The notes under the pieces were generated by a model. The model ran no database searches, was not told the DNA's origin, and was given only the letters and a program-made list of their open reading frames with translations. 33,623 bases of DNA. Source: an uncultured Selenomonadaceae bacterium. Its GTDB lineage: Bacteria > Bacillota > Negativicutes > Selenomonadales > Selenomonadaceae. The translations under genes and the position numbers were made by a program. This document shows, one piece after another, positions 16,573-24,395 of this stretch (the stretch's first letter is position 1; each line of letters begins with the position of its first letter). The DNA lies in NCBI GenBank assembly GCA_902778455.1, contig CACYXR010000022.1, positions 1 to 33,623 of the forward strand. Reading direction: 5' to 3'.

Positions 16573-18087
16573 ATGGCAAGACTCGTAACCGATTATTTAG
16601 AAGCTACGGCTAAAAAATATCCTAACAAACCCGCTTTTGTCGACGAACATTCCGTACTTACCTTTTGTGAACTGAGAGACAGCGCCAAGCGGATTGCTAC
16701 AAGCTTGATTAAAGCAGGGCTTTTCAAAAAGCCGATTGCTGTGGCTCTGGGGCAAAGCGTGCAGGCAGTTGTGGCTTTCCTCGGCGCAGCGTATGCGGGC
16801 TGTTTTTATACTCCGCTTGATACCGATATGCCGGAAAGTCGTATACGAAAAATCTTGGAAACTTTGGAGCCGGGCGCGGTGATTACCAATACCGCCTATT
16901 CAGAAAAAATGGCGTCGGCTTTCAACGAACAAAAGCATATTTGGATTTACGATGACATAGTGCAGCAGAAACCAGATGAAAAAGTAGTCGATAACATCCA
17001 AAAGAGATTAATTGATACCGATGTGCTTTATGTACTTTTCACCTCCGGCTCTACCGGAACCCCCAAAGGCGTCATTATTGGTCATCGCTCGGTTATCGAC
17101 TATATTGATTGGGTGGAGGAAACATTTCATCTTGACAGCGGGAGCGTTCTCGGTAATCAAGCGCCGTTCTATTTTGATAACTCGGTTCTTGACATTTACA
17201 GCACCTTGAAAAACGGTGCGACTACCTATATCATTCCACGCAAATGTTTCGCATTCCCTATTCGCCTTTTGGAATATGTTCGCGATAAGAAAATCAATAC
17301 TGTCTTTTGGGTTCCGTCGGTACTTACACAAATTGCCAATTACGATTTGTTGGACGAGTGCGAAATCGACTGCCTGCATACTGTTCTTTTCGCGGGCGAG
17401 GTCATGCCGACGCGTCAGCTAAATATGTGGCGTAAGCGACTGTCCAACGCGCTTTTTGCTAATCTGTACGGCCCTACGGAAATTACCGTAGACTGCACAT
17501 ACTATGTCGTAAATCGAGCATTGATCGACGCGGAGCCGGTGCCAATCGGGATTCCATGCCGCAATTCAGATATTTTAGTCTTAAACGAAAAAGACGAGCT
17601 TGTACACAGCGACGAAAAAGGCGAACTTTGCGTACGCGGAACGTCGCTGGCTTATGGCTATTACAAAAATCCGGAAAAAACAGCGGAAGTGTTTGTGCAG
17701 AACCCATTGAATCCATATTATCCGGAAAAAATATACCGCACCGGCGATATTGTACATTATAATGAACGAGGAGAATTGATTTACGACGGGCGAAAGGATT
17801 TCCAGATCAAACATTTGGGGCACCGCATAGAACTAGGCGAGATTGAAACGGCTGCGGCTTCTCTTCCTCCTGTTAAAATGGCATGTTGTCTTTTTGACGC
17901 GGCAAAAGACCAAATCATTCTTTGCTATGTGGGTGATATTGCCGCAAAAGAGCTACGAGAAAAACTGATGTCTCTCGTACCTGAATATATGGTACCAAAA
18001 CGGTACGAACAACTGGATCTGATGCCATTAAACCTTAATGGCAAGATGGATCGTGTGAAGCTCAAAGAGATGTTGGTAAAGTCATAG
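16573..18087 (+). CDS. DltA-like amino-acid adenylating enzyme (ANL superfamily)
   Basis: This protein of about 504 residues activates a carboxylic acid as its adenylate and loads it on a carrier protein. ANL motifs are LFTSGSTGTPKG, NLYGPTEIT, IYRTGDIVHY and DFQIKHLGHRIELGEIE. The C-terminal catalytic lysine is in NLNGKMDR. The block NQAPFYFDNSVLDIY is close to that of DltA (D-alanine--carrier ligase), so an amino acid is the best guess for the substrate. The gene for a small carrier follows directly. No dltB or dltD is nearby, so this is not a teichoic-acid Dlt operon. Start ambiguity: ATG at 16567 or 16573, both near AGGAG. Composition is more AT-rich than the surroundings. Confidence 0.87.
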   Translation: MARLVTDYLEATAKKYPNKPAFVDEHSVLTFCELRDSAKRIATSLIKAGLFKKPIAVALGQSVQAVVAFLGAAYAGCFYTPLDTDMPESRIRKILETLEPGAVITNTAYSEKMASAFNEQKHIWIYDDIVQQKPDEKVVDNIQKRLIDTDVLYVLFTSGSTGTPKGVIIGHRSVIDYIDWVEETFHLDSGSVLGNQAPFYFDNSVLDIYSTLKNGATTYIIPRKCFAFPIRLLEYVRDKKINTVFWVPSVLTQIANYDLLDECEIDCLHTVLFAGEVMPTRQLNMWRKRLSNALFANLYGPTEITVDCTYYVVNRALIDAEPVPIGIPCRNSDILVLNEKDELVHSDEKGELCVRGTSLAYGYYKNPEKTAEVFVQNPLNPYYPEKIYRTGDIVHYNERGELIYDGRKDFQIKHLGHRIELGEIETAAASLPPVKMACCLFDAAKDQIILCYVGDIAAKELREKLMSLVPEYMVPKRYEQLDLMPLNLNGKMDRVKLKEMLVKS

Positions 18088-18147
18088 GGTAGAGAGGTTA
18101 TAATACCATCTATGAAGATATTTATTACAACTACGGAGGAACTCATA

Positions 18148-18366
18148 ATGACGGAAAAAGAGTTTTTGGACATGATGGATGAAATCCTCGACGCGGAGGA
18201 ACCGGTAAAGCCGGAAATGGTGCTGGACGAGATTGAAGAGTGGGATTCGCTGAGCGCGGTGATGTTCCAGTCGGAGATTTTCAAGCGTACGAAGAAGCCC
18301 GTCGCTCCGGCGGATGTGCGAAAAGCGAAGACCATTGGCGATCTTTACGCATTGGTGAAAGGATAA
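18148..18366 (+). CDS. Carrier protein (second of three), probable partner of the DltA-like enzyme
   Basis: This 72-residue carrier has phosphopantetheine site EEWDSLSAVMF with Ser34. WDSL in this position is seen in many peptidyl and D-alanyl carriers. The start is ATG at 18148 after a GGAGG site; a longer in-frame start at 18112 has no such site. It lies between the adenylating enzyme and the GNAT-like gene, suggesting a relay in which an aminoacyl group is loaded, carried and transferred (inference). Confidence 0.88.
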   Translation: MTEKEFLDMMDEILDAEEPVKPEMVLDEIEEWDSLSAVMFQSEIFKRTKKPVAPADVRKAKTIGDLYALVKG

Positions 18367-18375
18367 GCGGAACAT

Positions 18376-19218
18376 ATGGAATTGAAAAAAGCGGAAACGC
18401 TTGCCGAGGTCAAGGTCACGTTTGAGAGAATTGAGGAAAATGGTGACGAGTGGTTCAGCAATCTTCTCGCACGCGATGACGAATTGACACGTTGGGTAGA
18501 AAAGGGGCAGGTTTCCGTTGCAGCGACGCCGACGACGGCGTTGCTGTTGCGCCAAAGGTATGGGTGCCAACGGCTATATTTCGCGAATGTAAAAAGTGAA
18601 ACGCTGACGGAGGATTTGAAATCATTCCTTGTGGACGCACCGGAGAAAATTATTACTATGGTGTTGAATCGGAGCAGGGAAAATGAGCCCGTCAAGAATC
18701 TGTTGCGCGCGGCGAATTTTTCCCATTATGCATTGTTAAAGCGTGTTGTGAAAGTCAATGAACCGAAGACGCCGGAAAAGATTGTAGTGGAGTATGCGCG
18801 GATAGATGATTTGCCCCGCATCGAGGAAATCCTCCGGCGTTATTTTGACCCGTTGTTGGATCATTGGCCGGATAAGGATGAAATAGAGGAGGCAATTAAG
18901 GCGAAGAGAATTTTGGTCGCACGTTTGGAAAACGATGTAATTGCGGCCTTTCATTCTTTTGAGAAAAAAGGAATGAGCGTATATTCTCGTTATGTGGTAT
19001 CTGTGGAAGAATTTCGCTCCCGTATGCCTTATGCGCCAATTTTATTACGTCAAAATCTGCGGCTGCACAGAGATTGTCGAAAATATCTTGGCTGGATACT
19101 TGACGACAATGAAGTTTCTATCAAGGTGCATCAGGCATTAGGATTCAAATTTGACGGTGCGACCGAGGAAGCATTTGTGCTTGGGGCTATAGAGCCGAAT
19201 CATGTACGAAAAGCATAA
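18376..19218 (+). CDS. GNAT-like acyltransferase, possible acyl or aminoacyl transferase
   Basis: This 280-residue protein has a C-terminal half resembling GNAT acetyltransferases. The strand-helix block GWILDDNEVSIKVHQALGFKFDG matches the GNAT motif in which Asn and a following GF are conserved. IAAFHSFEKKGMSVYSRYVV gives the preceding strands. The N-terminal half (YFANVKSETLTEDLKSFL; ANFSHYALLKRVVKV) may be a second, degenerate GNAT fold. The acyl-CoA-binding R/Q-x-x-G-x-G/A loop is not obvious, so it may use a carrier-bound donor instead of CoA (inference). It follows its likely carrier gene by nine bases. A 94-base gap then separates it from the third carrier. Confidence 0.65.
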   Translation: MELKKAETLAEVKVTFERIEENGDEWFSNLLARDDELTRWVEKGQVSVAATPTTALLLRQRYGCQRLYFANVKSETLTEDLKSFLVDAPEKIITMVLNRSRENEPVKNLLRAANFSHYALLKRVVKVNEPKTPEKIVVEYARIDDLPRIEEILRRYFDPLLDHWPDKDEIEEAIKAKRILVARLENDVIAAFHSFEKKGMSVYSRYVVSVEEFRSRMPYAPILLRQNLRLHRDCRKYLGWILDDNEVSIKVHQALGFKFDGATEEAFVLGAIEPNHVRKA

Positions 19219-19312
19219 GGCATTGCAAATAATGGTCCTTTTGAACCTTGGCGTATTGGATGATAATTATAAAAGTGTACCATTCCATGATAAAGACTAG
19301 GAGGAATCGCCC

Positions 19313-19606
19313 GTGACAAAAGAAGAACTCATATCGCTTATCACAACTCAAGTCCAATCCTACAATGACAATCTCGACGAACCAGTCGACCTGTCTGCGG
19401 GGGCGGACAGTGTGCTTTTCGGCGAGGGCGGCGTCTTGACTTCGGTGGACTTTGTAACGCTCGTTCTCGATATTGAGGAAGCTGTGGAGGACGCTACGGG
19501 CAAATCCATCACGCTTGCCGATGAGCGGGCCATGTCGCAGAAGCATAGTCCTTTCCGTACCGTGGGTTCTCTCGCGAATTACATCGAAGAATTGTTGGAG
19601 GCGTGA
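19313..19606 (+). CDS. Acyl carrier protein-like protein (third of three)
   Basis: This 97-residue protein has an ACP-like site GVLTSVDFVTLVLDIEE with Ser44, in a longer first-helix setting than the other two carriers. Its last part (PFRTVGSLANYIEELLEA) matches an ACP fourth helix. The start is GTG at 19313 after AGGAGG. It ends one base before the ATG of the second SDR. The 94-base gap upstream holds AT-rich sequence that could contain an internal promoter, but no convincing hexamer pair was found. Confidence 0.8.
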   Translation: MTKEELISLITTQVQSYNDNLDEPVDLSAGADSVLFGEGGVLTSVDFVTLVLDIEEAVEDATGKSITLADERAMSQKHSPFRTVGSLANYIEELLEA

Positions 19607-19607
19607 C

Positions 19608-20309
19608 ATGGACAGGATCATCCTGATTACCGGTACACGCAAAGGCATTGGTGCGGCACTGGCCGATTATTTTGTTTCCCAAGGAGATACCGTTATCGGA
19701 TGCAGTCGGGAAATGCCGGATTGGGCGGAAGGGAAAAAGAATTACTGCCATTTCCTGGCGGACGTCGCCGATGAGGCGGCAGTCAAGAAAATGTTCCGTG
19801 CTGTTGCCAAAGAATACGGACGGCTTGACGCACTCATCAATAATGCGGGGATTGCTTCTATGAATCACTCCCTTTTGACGCCAGTCAGAGCCGTGCAGCA
19901 AGTCCTGTCCACAAATACGATTGGCACATTTCTTCTCTGTCGTGAGGCGGCGAAGCTCATGAGGAAAGCAAATTACGGGCGTATCGTAAACTTCTCTACT
20001 GTTGCCGTCCCGCTAAAGCTGGCAGGCGAGGCTGTCTATGCCGCATCAAAAGCCGCCATCGTATCTCTGACACAAACCCTGGCTCGGGAATATGCTGATT
20101 TCGGTGTTACCGTCAACGCCGTTGGACCTACCCCCATTCAAACAGACCTTATTCGAGGCGTAACGTCCGAAAAACTGGAACACTTACTCGAGCGGCAGGC
20201 CATTCATCGTTACGGGACATATGAAGACGTTGAAAACGTTATTGAATTCTTTCTGCGAAAAGAAAGTAACTTTATTACCGGGCAAGTCATCTATCTGGGA
20301 GGCGTCTGA
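19608..20309 (+). CDS. SDR-family oxidoreductase, second FabG-like enzyme
   Basis: This 233-residue short-chain dehydrogenase has GTRKGIG at the cofactor site and NNAGIAS at about 78-84. The catalytic residues are Ser130 (NFSTV), Tyr144 and Lys148 (YAASK). The C-terminal GQVIYLGG is typical of the FabG group. The ATG at 19608 is one base after the stop of the third carrier. Two SDRs in one cluster could act on different carriers, or one could modify the sugar instead of the acyl chain. Confidence 0.9.
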   Translation: MDRIILITGTRKGIGAALADYFVSQGDTVIGCSREMPDWAEGKKNYCHFLADVADEAAVKKMFRAVAKEYGRLDALINNAGIASMNHSLLTPVRAVQQVLSTNTIGTFLLCREAAKLMRKANYGRIVNFSTVAVPLKLAGEAVYAASKAAIVSLTQTLAREYADFGVTVNAVGPTPIQTDLIRGVTSEKLEHLLERQAIHRYGTYEDVENVIEFFLRKESNFITGQVIYLGGV

Positions 20310-20311
20310 AC

Positions 20312-21652
20312 TTGTACATTGACTTTTTTCTTGAGAGGTTTCGTAAAAATGCACAAAACGAAGCTATGGTATGGAATAACAAAATCTATACTTATCAGGA
20401 ACTTCTAGAATGTGTTGAAAACGATCTCAAAAAACTGCGGGAACAGATTTCGGGCCCACTTGTCGTCAGTGTCGAGGCGGACTTCTCGCCACATGCTGCA
20501 GCGCTCCTTTTAGCGCTTGTTGAACTTGGCTGCGTTGTTGTACCGCTTACCGAAAGTGTCGCGCATAAAAAGGATGAATTCAAAGAAATCGCGGAAGTAG
20601 AAACGTCCATCGTGCTGAATAGAGACGACAGCTTTATCTTCCATAAAGAGGATAGAACCGCGTCGCATGACATTCTCGCGAAACTCAAACAAGAACAGCA
20701 TCCGGGGCTGGTTCTTTTTTCTTCCGGTTCCACAGGAAAAAGTAAAGCGGCAGTGCATGATTTCCTGCCACTCTTGGAAAAATTCAAAGTCGAAAGAAAA
20801 TGTATGCGAATGTTGACCTTCCTTCTTTTCGATCATATTGGCGGCGTCAATACATTGCTTTATGTTCTTTCCAACACAGGTTGTATTATCACATTGGACT
20901 CTCGGCAGCCGGAGGCTGTTTGTCGGAGCATTGAAAAATACAAAGCCGAGGTGTTGCCAACCTCTCCCACGTTCATCAATTTGCTCCTTTTGAGCGAAGC
21001 ATACAAAAAATATGACTTATCAAGCCTCAAGATGGTGACTTACGGAACGGAGGCAATGCCGGAAAGTACGTTGGAGCGCTTTCATGCGCTTTTTCCAAAC
21101 GTTAAAATGCTCCAAACTTATGGCCTTTCAGAAATAGGAATCATGCGGTCAAAATCAAAAGCATCCGATTCTCTCTGGGTCAAAATCGGCGGTGAGGATT
21201 TCCAGACGCGAGTTGTCGATGGTCTCTTGGAAATCAAGGCAAAGTCGGCTATGCTAGGTTATCTGAATGCTCCGAGCCCCTTTACCGAAGATGGATGGTT
21301 CAAGACGGGCGATGAGGTGTTGGTAGACGGCGAATATTTCCGGATATTGGGGCGCCGCTCGGAAATGATCAATGTTGGCGGACAGAAGGTTTTTCCGGCG
21401 GAAGTCGAGAGCGTTCTTCAGGAAATGGAGGGCGTGGAAGATGTGGCGGTCAGCGGAGAAGCAAATCCAATGCTTGGAAATATCGTTAAAGCTCGGGTGA
21501 AGCTGTCGACGGGCGAAGATGCGGCGGCTTTCAAGAAAAGGCTGCGGTCATTCTGCAAAGGACGGTTAGAAAGCTTCAAAGTCCCGCAGAAGGTAATTCT
21601 TGTTGACCATATGATGACCGGGGAACGGTTCAAGAAAATGCGAAGAGAATAA
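20312..21652 (+). CDS. Acyl-activating ANL-family ligase (short form)
   Basis: This 446-residue ANL enzyme is distinct from the DltA-like one. Motifs are LVLFSSGSTGKSKAA, QTYGLSEIG, WFKTGDEVLVDGEYF and ILGRRSEMINVGGQKVFPAEVE. A terminal lysine lies in ERFKKMRRE, where the catalytic Lys is expected. The VGGQKVFPAEVE block resembles acyl-CoA/acyl-ACP synthetases more than amino-acid domains. It probably loads a carboxylic acid onto the third carrier. The start is TTG at 20312, nine bases after GGGAGG; the next ATG would remove conserved sequence. It is the last gene of the cluster and ends at a strong terminator. Confidence 0.85.
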   Translation: MYIDFFLERFRKNAQNEAMVWNNKIYTYQELLECVENDLKKLREQISGPLVVSVEADFSPHAAALLLALVELGCVVVPLTESVAHKKDEFKEIAEVETSIVLNRDDSFIFHKEDRTASHDILAKLKQEQHPGLVLFSSGSTGKSKAAVHDFLPLLEKFKVERKCMRMLTFLLFDHIGGVNTLLYVLSNTGCIITLDSRQPEAVCRSIEKYKAEVLPTSPTFINLLLLSEAYKKYDLSSLKMVTYGTEAMPESTLERFHALFPNVKMLQTYGLSEIGIMRSKSKASDSLWVKIGGEDFQTRVVDGLLEIKAKSAMLGYLNAPSPFTEDGWFKTGDEVLVDGEYFRILGRRSEMINVGGQKVFPAEVESVLQEMEGVEDVAVSGEANPMLGNIVKARVKLSTGEDAAAFKKRLRSFCKGRLESFKVPQKVILVDHMMTGERFKKMRRE

Positions 21653-21660
21653 ACGTCAAA

Positions 21661-21704
21661 AGCCCTTCCGCGCACGTTGATTTTGTGCGGGAAGGGCTTT
21701 GGTT
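21661..21704. terminator. Terminator between the cluster and the convergent GNAT gene
   Basis: AGCCCTTCCGCGCAC pairs with GTGCGGGAAGGGCT with one bulged base and a 9-base loop. T-rich sequence follows on the plus strand and A-rich sequence precedes it, so it can stop both convergent units. Confidence 0.85.
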
Positions 21705-21717
21705 TACGGCATCGTAT

Positions 21718-22197
21718 TCACAGCTCGTAAATATACGGGCAGATATTCGCATACCTTCCGTTCTTCATCCGGAATCCTCTCGGAATCGTTCCTAGCTGCT
21801 TGAAACCGATCCTCTCGTAAAGATGCCGGGCGTGGATGTTGCTTTCCACTACCGCGTTGAACTGGAGGATGTGGAATCCCAACGCCTTTGCGTTTCGGAG
21901 CGAGTCGAAGACCAGCGCTTCGCCGATGTGCTTTCCGCGCGCTGTCGCGGAGACCGCGTAGCTGGCGTTCGCGATGTGGGCGCAGCGGCCTACGTTGTTC
22001 GGATGCAGGATGTAAAGGCCCAGAACTTCCCCCTCGTCCTCCGCGACGGCTGTGCGGCTCTGTTCGGCGAAAAACTTCGCGCCCGTTTCCTCGTCCAATA
22101 GTTCTTCCTGCGGAAACGCATCGCCCGCTTCGACGACCTCGTTCCAGATCGCGAGCATGGCGGGAATATCCTCGGGCTTGTATTTGCGGACTTTCAT
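21718..22197 (-). CDS. GNAT-family N-acetyltransferase
   Basis: This 159-residue protein spans a complete GNAT fold: an opening VRKYKPEDIPAMLAIWNEVV, then EVLGLYILHPNN, the acetyl-CoA-binding VSATARGKHIGEAL (R-x-x-x-I-G), and NIHARHLYERIGFKQLG. It resembles YhhY/phosphinothricin-type acetyltransferases in the opening and the ERIGF block; the substrate is unknown. The ATG at 22197 follows GGAG. It lies downstream of glutamine synthetase in the same direction but is separated from it by a terminator. It is convergent with the sugar cluster, so not part of it. Confidence 0.88.
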   Translation of the reverse strand: MKVRKYKPEDIPAMLAIWNEVVEAGDAFPQEELLDEETGAKFFAEQSRTAVAEDEGEVLGLYILHPNNVGRCAHIANASYAVSATARGKHIGEALVFDSLRNAKALGFHILQFNAVVESNIHARHLYERIGFKQLGTIPRGFRMKNGRYANICPYIYEL

Positions 22198-22280
22198 CCA
22201 AATCACTCCAGTCTTTTTTATTATCAATCAATGATATCATGCCATAGACGGACGCAAAGGTCAATCCTTGCTGCATGCGA

Positions 22281-22309
22281 AAAGCCGGCCGCAACCGCGG
22301 CCGGCTTTT
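22281..22309 (-). terminator. Terminator after glutamine synthetase
   Basis: A perfect stem GCCGGCCGC / GCGGCCGGC with a 4-base loop is flanked by A-run and T-run. It lies about 25 bases beyond the glutamine synthetase stop codon and before the GNAT gene. Confidence 0.9.
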
Positions 22310-22331
22310 CTTCGTATGGGGGTGAGTGTCA

Positions 22332-24218
22332 TCAGATCATGTTTTTCGAGTATGCGTCGTAAAGGCTCTTCAGTTCCTCGATCTTGTCGTACATCTCGAC
22401 CTGCAGGCCGGAGGCCGTGGCGTAGTCGCCGCCCATCAGCGCGTTGGTCAGGAGCGTGAACAGGGATTTCTCGTCGATGCTGTCCTTCGCGAGGTAGCTG
22501 CGGATGCCGCTGATCTTTGTCCAGTTGTACGCGTCCTGGTCGGTGACGAAGTCGGAGACGATTTCCTGCGCGTTGCGGACGATGGCGCGGTTCTCCGGGA
22601 TAATGCGGCTCACCAGCTCCGTCTTCCAGCGCAGCAGCGCGCCCTCGACGAAGGCGTGCAGGATCTTCTCGTCCAATGCTCCGCCCGCTGTGATGACCGC
22701 TTTTTTCTCCGGGTAGTTGTTCAGGTTCTCCATGTTCTCCCAGACCGTCGCCGGCGGCGCGCCAAACATCCGGTCGCGTTCTTCCGCCGTATAGTCCTCG
22801 AATACGTCCTGCTCGCTGCGGTAAGCGCGATCCTTTTCCAGATAGAAGCCCTTTTCGCCCGGCTTCTTGGAAAGCTCCGCGAGAAGTTCCTTCGTTGTAT
22901 GCTCTGCTGCCACCTTCACGCCGTCCAAAACAGCGGAGTAAACGGCCGCTAGTACGAGGTACGTGTTCGTGTACGGGTTGCAGGCGCGAAGCTCGAAACG
23001 CGTCGCCAACGGGTTCTGCGCGTCGCGGACGAGACCCGCGAGAATCGTGCGGTTTCTCGACGGGATTTCCGGTGTGTTGCCCAGCGAGGTCACGATGCAG
23101 ACCGGCGCCTCGAATCCGGGCTTCAGGCGGTTCAGCGAATCGTTCGTGGCCGAGACCAGCGGATTGATGGCCTCGTAATTCTTCAGCAGGCCCATGATCG
23201 CGCCGTAGCCCACCGCGCTCAAAAAATCCTTCTTCATTTCTTTCGGCGCGAACAGGTTCACAATGGAGCCGTCCTTCATGACCGCCGCCATGCCGATATG
23301 GGTGTGCTCGCCGTTGCCCGCGAGACCAATCATCGGTTTCGCTTTGAAATTGACTTCGAGGCCGTTCTCGCGGAACACTTCCTTGACAAGCGTGCGGACG
23401 AGGAGCTCATTGTCCGCCGCCTGCAGCGCGTCGGCAAACTGCCAGTCGATTTCCAGCTGTTCGCAGACGTGGGACATGGCGCCCGCCTCGTTGATATGCC
23501 CCTTGAGACCGCCGACCTCTTTGTGGCCCATTTCCATTTTCAGGCCGTATTTGTCGACGAGCAGCACGCTCTGCTCGAGAGCCGTGCGCACCGCGCCGCG
23601 CGTTCTCTGCCAGTATTGTTCCTGCATGACCTGGGAAGCGCTCATCTCTGCGATGTCCGCTTCCTCCAGCGGCGTCTTGACCCAAAACTCCAGCTCCGTC
23701 GCCGAGGTGAACTTGATGTCCGTAACCTCCGCGCCGTTCACGTGCTCGAGGCCGGAGAGCTTCGGATGCTTCTTGAAAAGGGCGAGCAGCTCTTTCTTTA
23801 CGAATTCCAGGGTGTCCGCCAGCACCGCGCGGGAGTCGACGCGCTTGCCCTCGTGGATCAGGAACGCGGGAATCCGCAGCGTGCCGACAGGACGCTCCGT
23901 CTCGTCATCAAAATGCTCGTAATTGTAATCGACGAACCAGTTGACCGACGGGTCGATCGGCATATCGACCTTCGCGTTGTTCAGCGTCGCGATGCCCGGC
24001 AGCACCACCGAGGAGCCGTCGGTCTGCACCGCAGTGCCTGCGTAAAATTCGTCCATATCTTTCAGGAAGATTCGTATCGGGATTTTTTCGTCGGTGTCGT
24101 TGCCGGCGAGGTCGATGCCGACCAGCGAGACGAACTTGATTTCCGGATGGGATTTCAGCATGCTCGCGATTTTGTTCTTCGGGGTGTTCGCGGGAATTAC
24201 ATACAACAGATCATCCAT
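22332..24218 (-). CDS. Long-form glutamine synthetase
   Basis: This 628-residue enzyme makes glutamine from glutamate, ammonia and ATP. It is much longer than the usual 440-470-residue GSI, but of the size seen in a group found in Clostridia and Negativicutes. Catalytic-domain landmarks are ATELEFWVKTP (metal-binding Glu), GHKEVGGLKGHINEAG, NGEHTHIGMA and ATRFELRACNPYTNTYLVLAA with the glutamate-binding Arg. The C-terminal 150 residues form an extra helical extension (LDEKILHAFVEGALL through ELKSLYDAYSK) absent from GSI. The start is ATG at 24218 after a weak AGGCGG site; a longer ORF upstream is rejected because it has no ribosome site. It has its own promoter. Confidence 0.9.
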   Translation of the reverse strand: MDDLLYVIPANTPKNKIASMLKSHPEIKFVSLVGIDLAGNDTDEKIPIRIFLKDMDEFYAGTAVQTDGSSVVLPGIATLNNAKVDMPIDPSVNWFVDYNYEHFDDETERPVGTLRIPAFLIHEGKRVDSRAVLADTLEFVKKELLALFKKHPKLSGLEHVNGAEVTDIKFTSATELEFWVKTPLEEADIAEMSASQVMQEQYWQRTRGAVRTALEQSVLLVDKYGLKMEMGHKEVGGLKGHINEAGAMSHVCEQLEIDWQFADALQAADNELLVRTLVKEVFRENGLEVNFKAKPMIGLAGNGEHTHIGMAAVMKDGSIVNLFAPKEMKKDFLSAVGYGAIMGLLKNYEAINPLVSATNDSLNRLKPGFEAPVCIVTSLGNTPEIPSRNRTILAGLVRDAQNPLATRFELRACNPYTNTYLVLAAVYSAVLDGVKVAAEHTTKELLAELSKKPGEKGFYLEKDRAYRSEQDVFEDYTAEERDRMFGAPPATVWENMENLNNYPEKKAVITAGGALDEKILHAFVEGALLRWKTELVSRIIPENRAIVRNAQEIVSDFVTDQDAYNWTKISGIRSYLAKDSIDEKSLFTLLTNALMGGDYATASGLQVEMYDKIEELKSLYDAYSKNMI

Positions 24219-24341
24219 TTTGATTACCGCCTTTCCGATGTTCCGGTTTGCACGGAAAACTAAAAAACGCCACACGAACATCGTGCGCCGTCCGCGCCGA
24301 TCCGTATGGCTTCATTGCCGTGCTTTCTTTATCACGCGCAT

Positions 24342-24370
24342 AGTATAGCACAGCCCGTTTTCGATTGCAA
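24342..24370 (-). promoter_or_regulatory. Promoter of glutamine synthetase
   Basis: Read on the minus strand: TTGCAA, 17 bases, TATACT with an extended TGC. The -35 lies in the loop of the inverted repeat at 24353-24383. The leader is about 115 bases. Confidence 0.65.
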
Positions 24371-24391
24371 GAGGAAAACGGGCCGTTTTTT
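24353..24391 (+). promoter_or_regulatory. Inverted repeat over the glutamine synthetase -35, terminator-like on the plus strand
   Basis: Perfect 10-base arms GCCCGTTTTC and GAAAACGGGC flank 11 bases that include the -35 TTGCAA. On the plus strand the hairpin is followed by CG and T6, which looks like a terminator, yet no plus-strand gene reaches it. It may be an operator for glutamine synthetase, or a stop for antisense transcription. Confidence 0.5.
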
Positions 24392-24395
24392 GTGT

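Noticed and set aside
16573..18366. Dlt operon for teichoic acid D-alanylation
   Set aside because: DltA-like enzyme and carrier are present, but dltB and dltD are absent and the neighbours are sugar and acyl genes.
14524..21652. Polyketide or nonribosomal peptide cluster
   Set aside because: No condensation, ketosynthase-module or thioesterase domains; the sugar aminotransferase and glycosyltransferase point to glycan modification.
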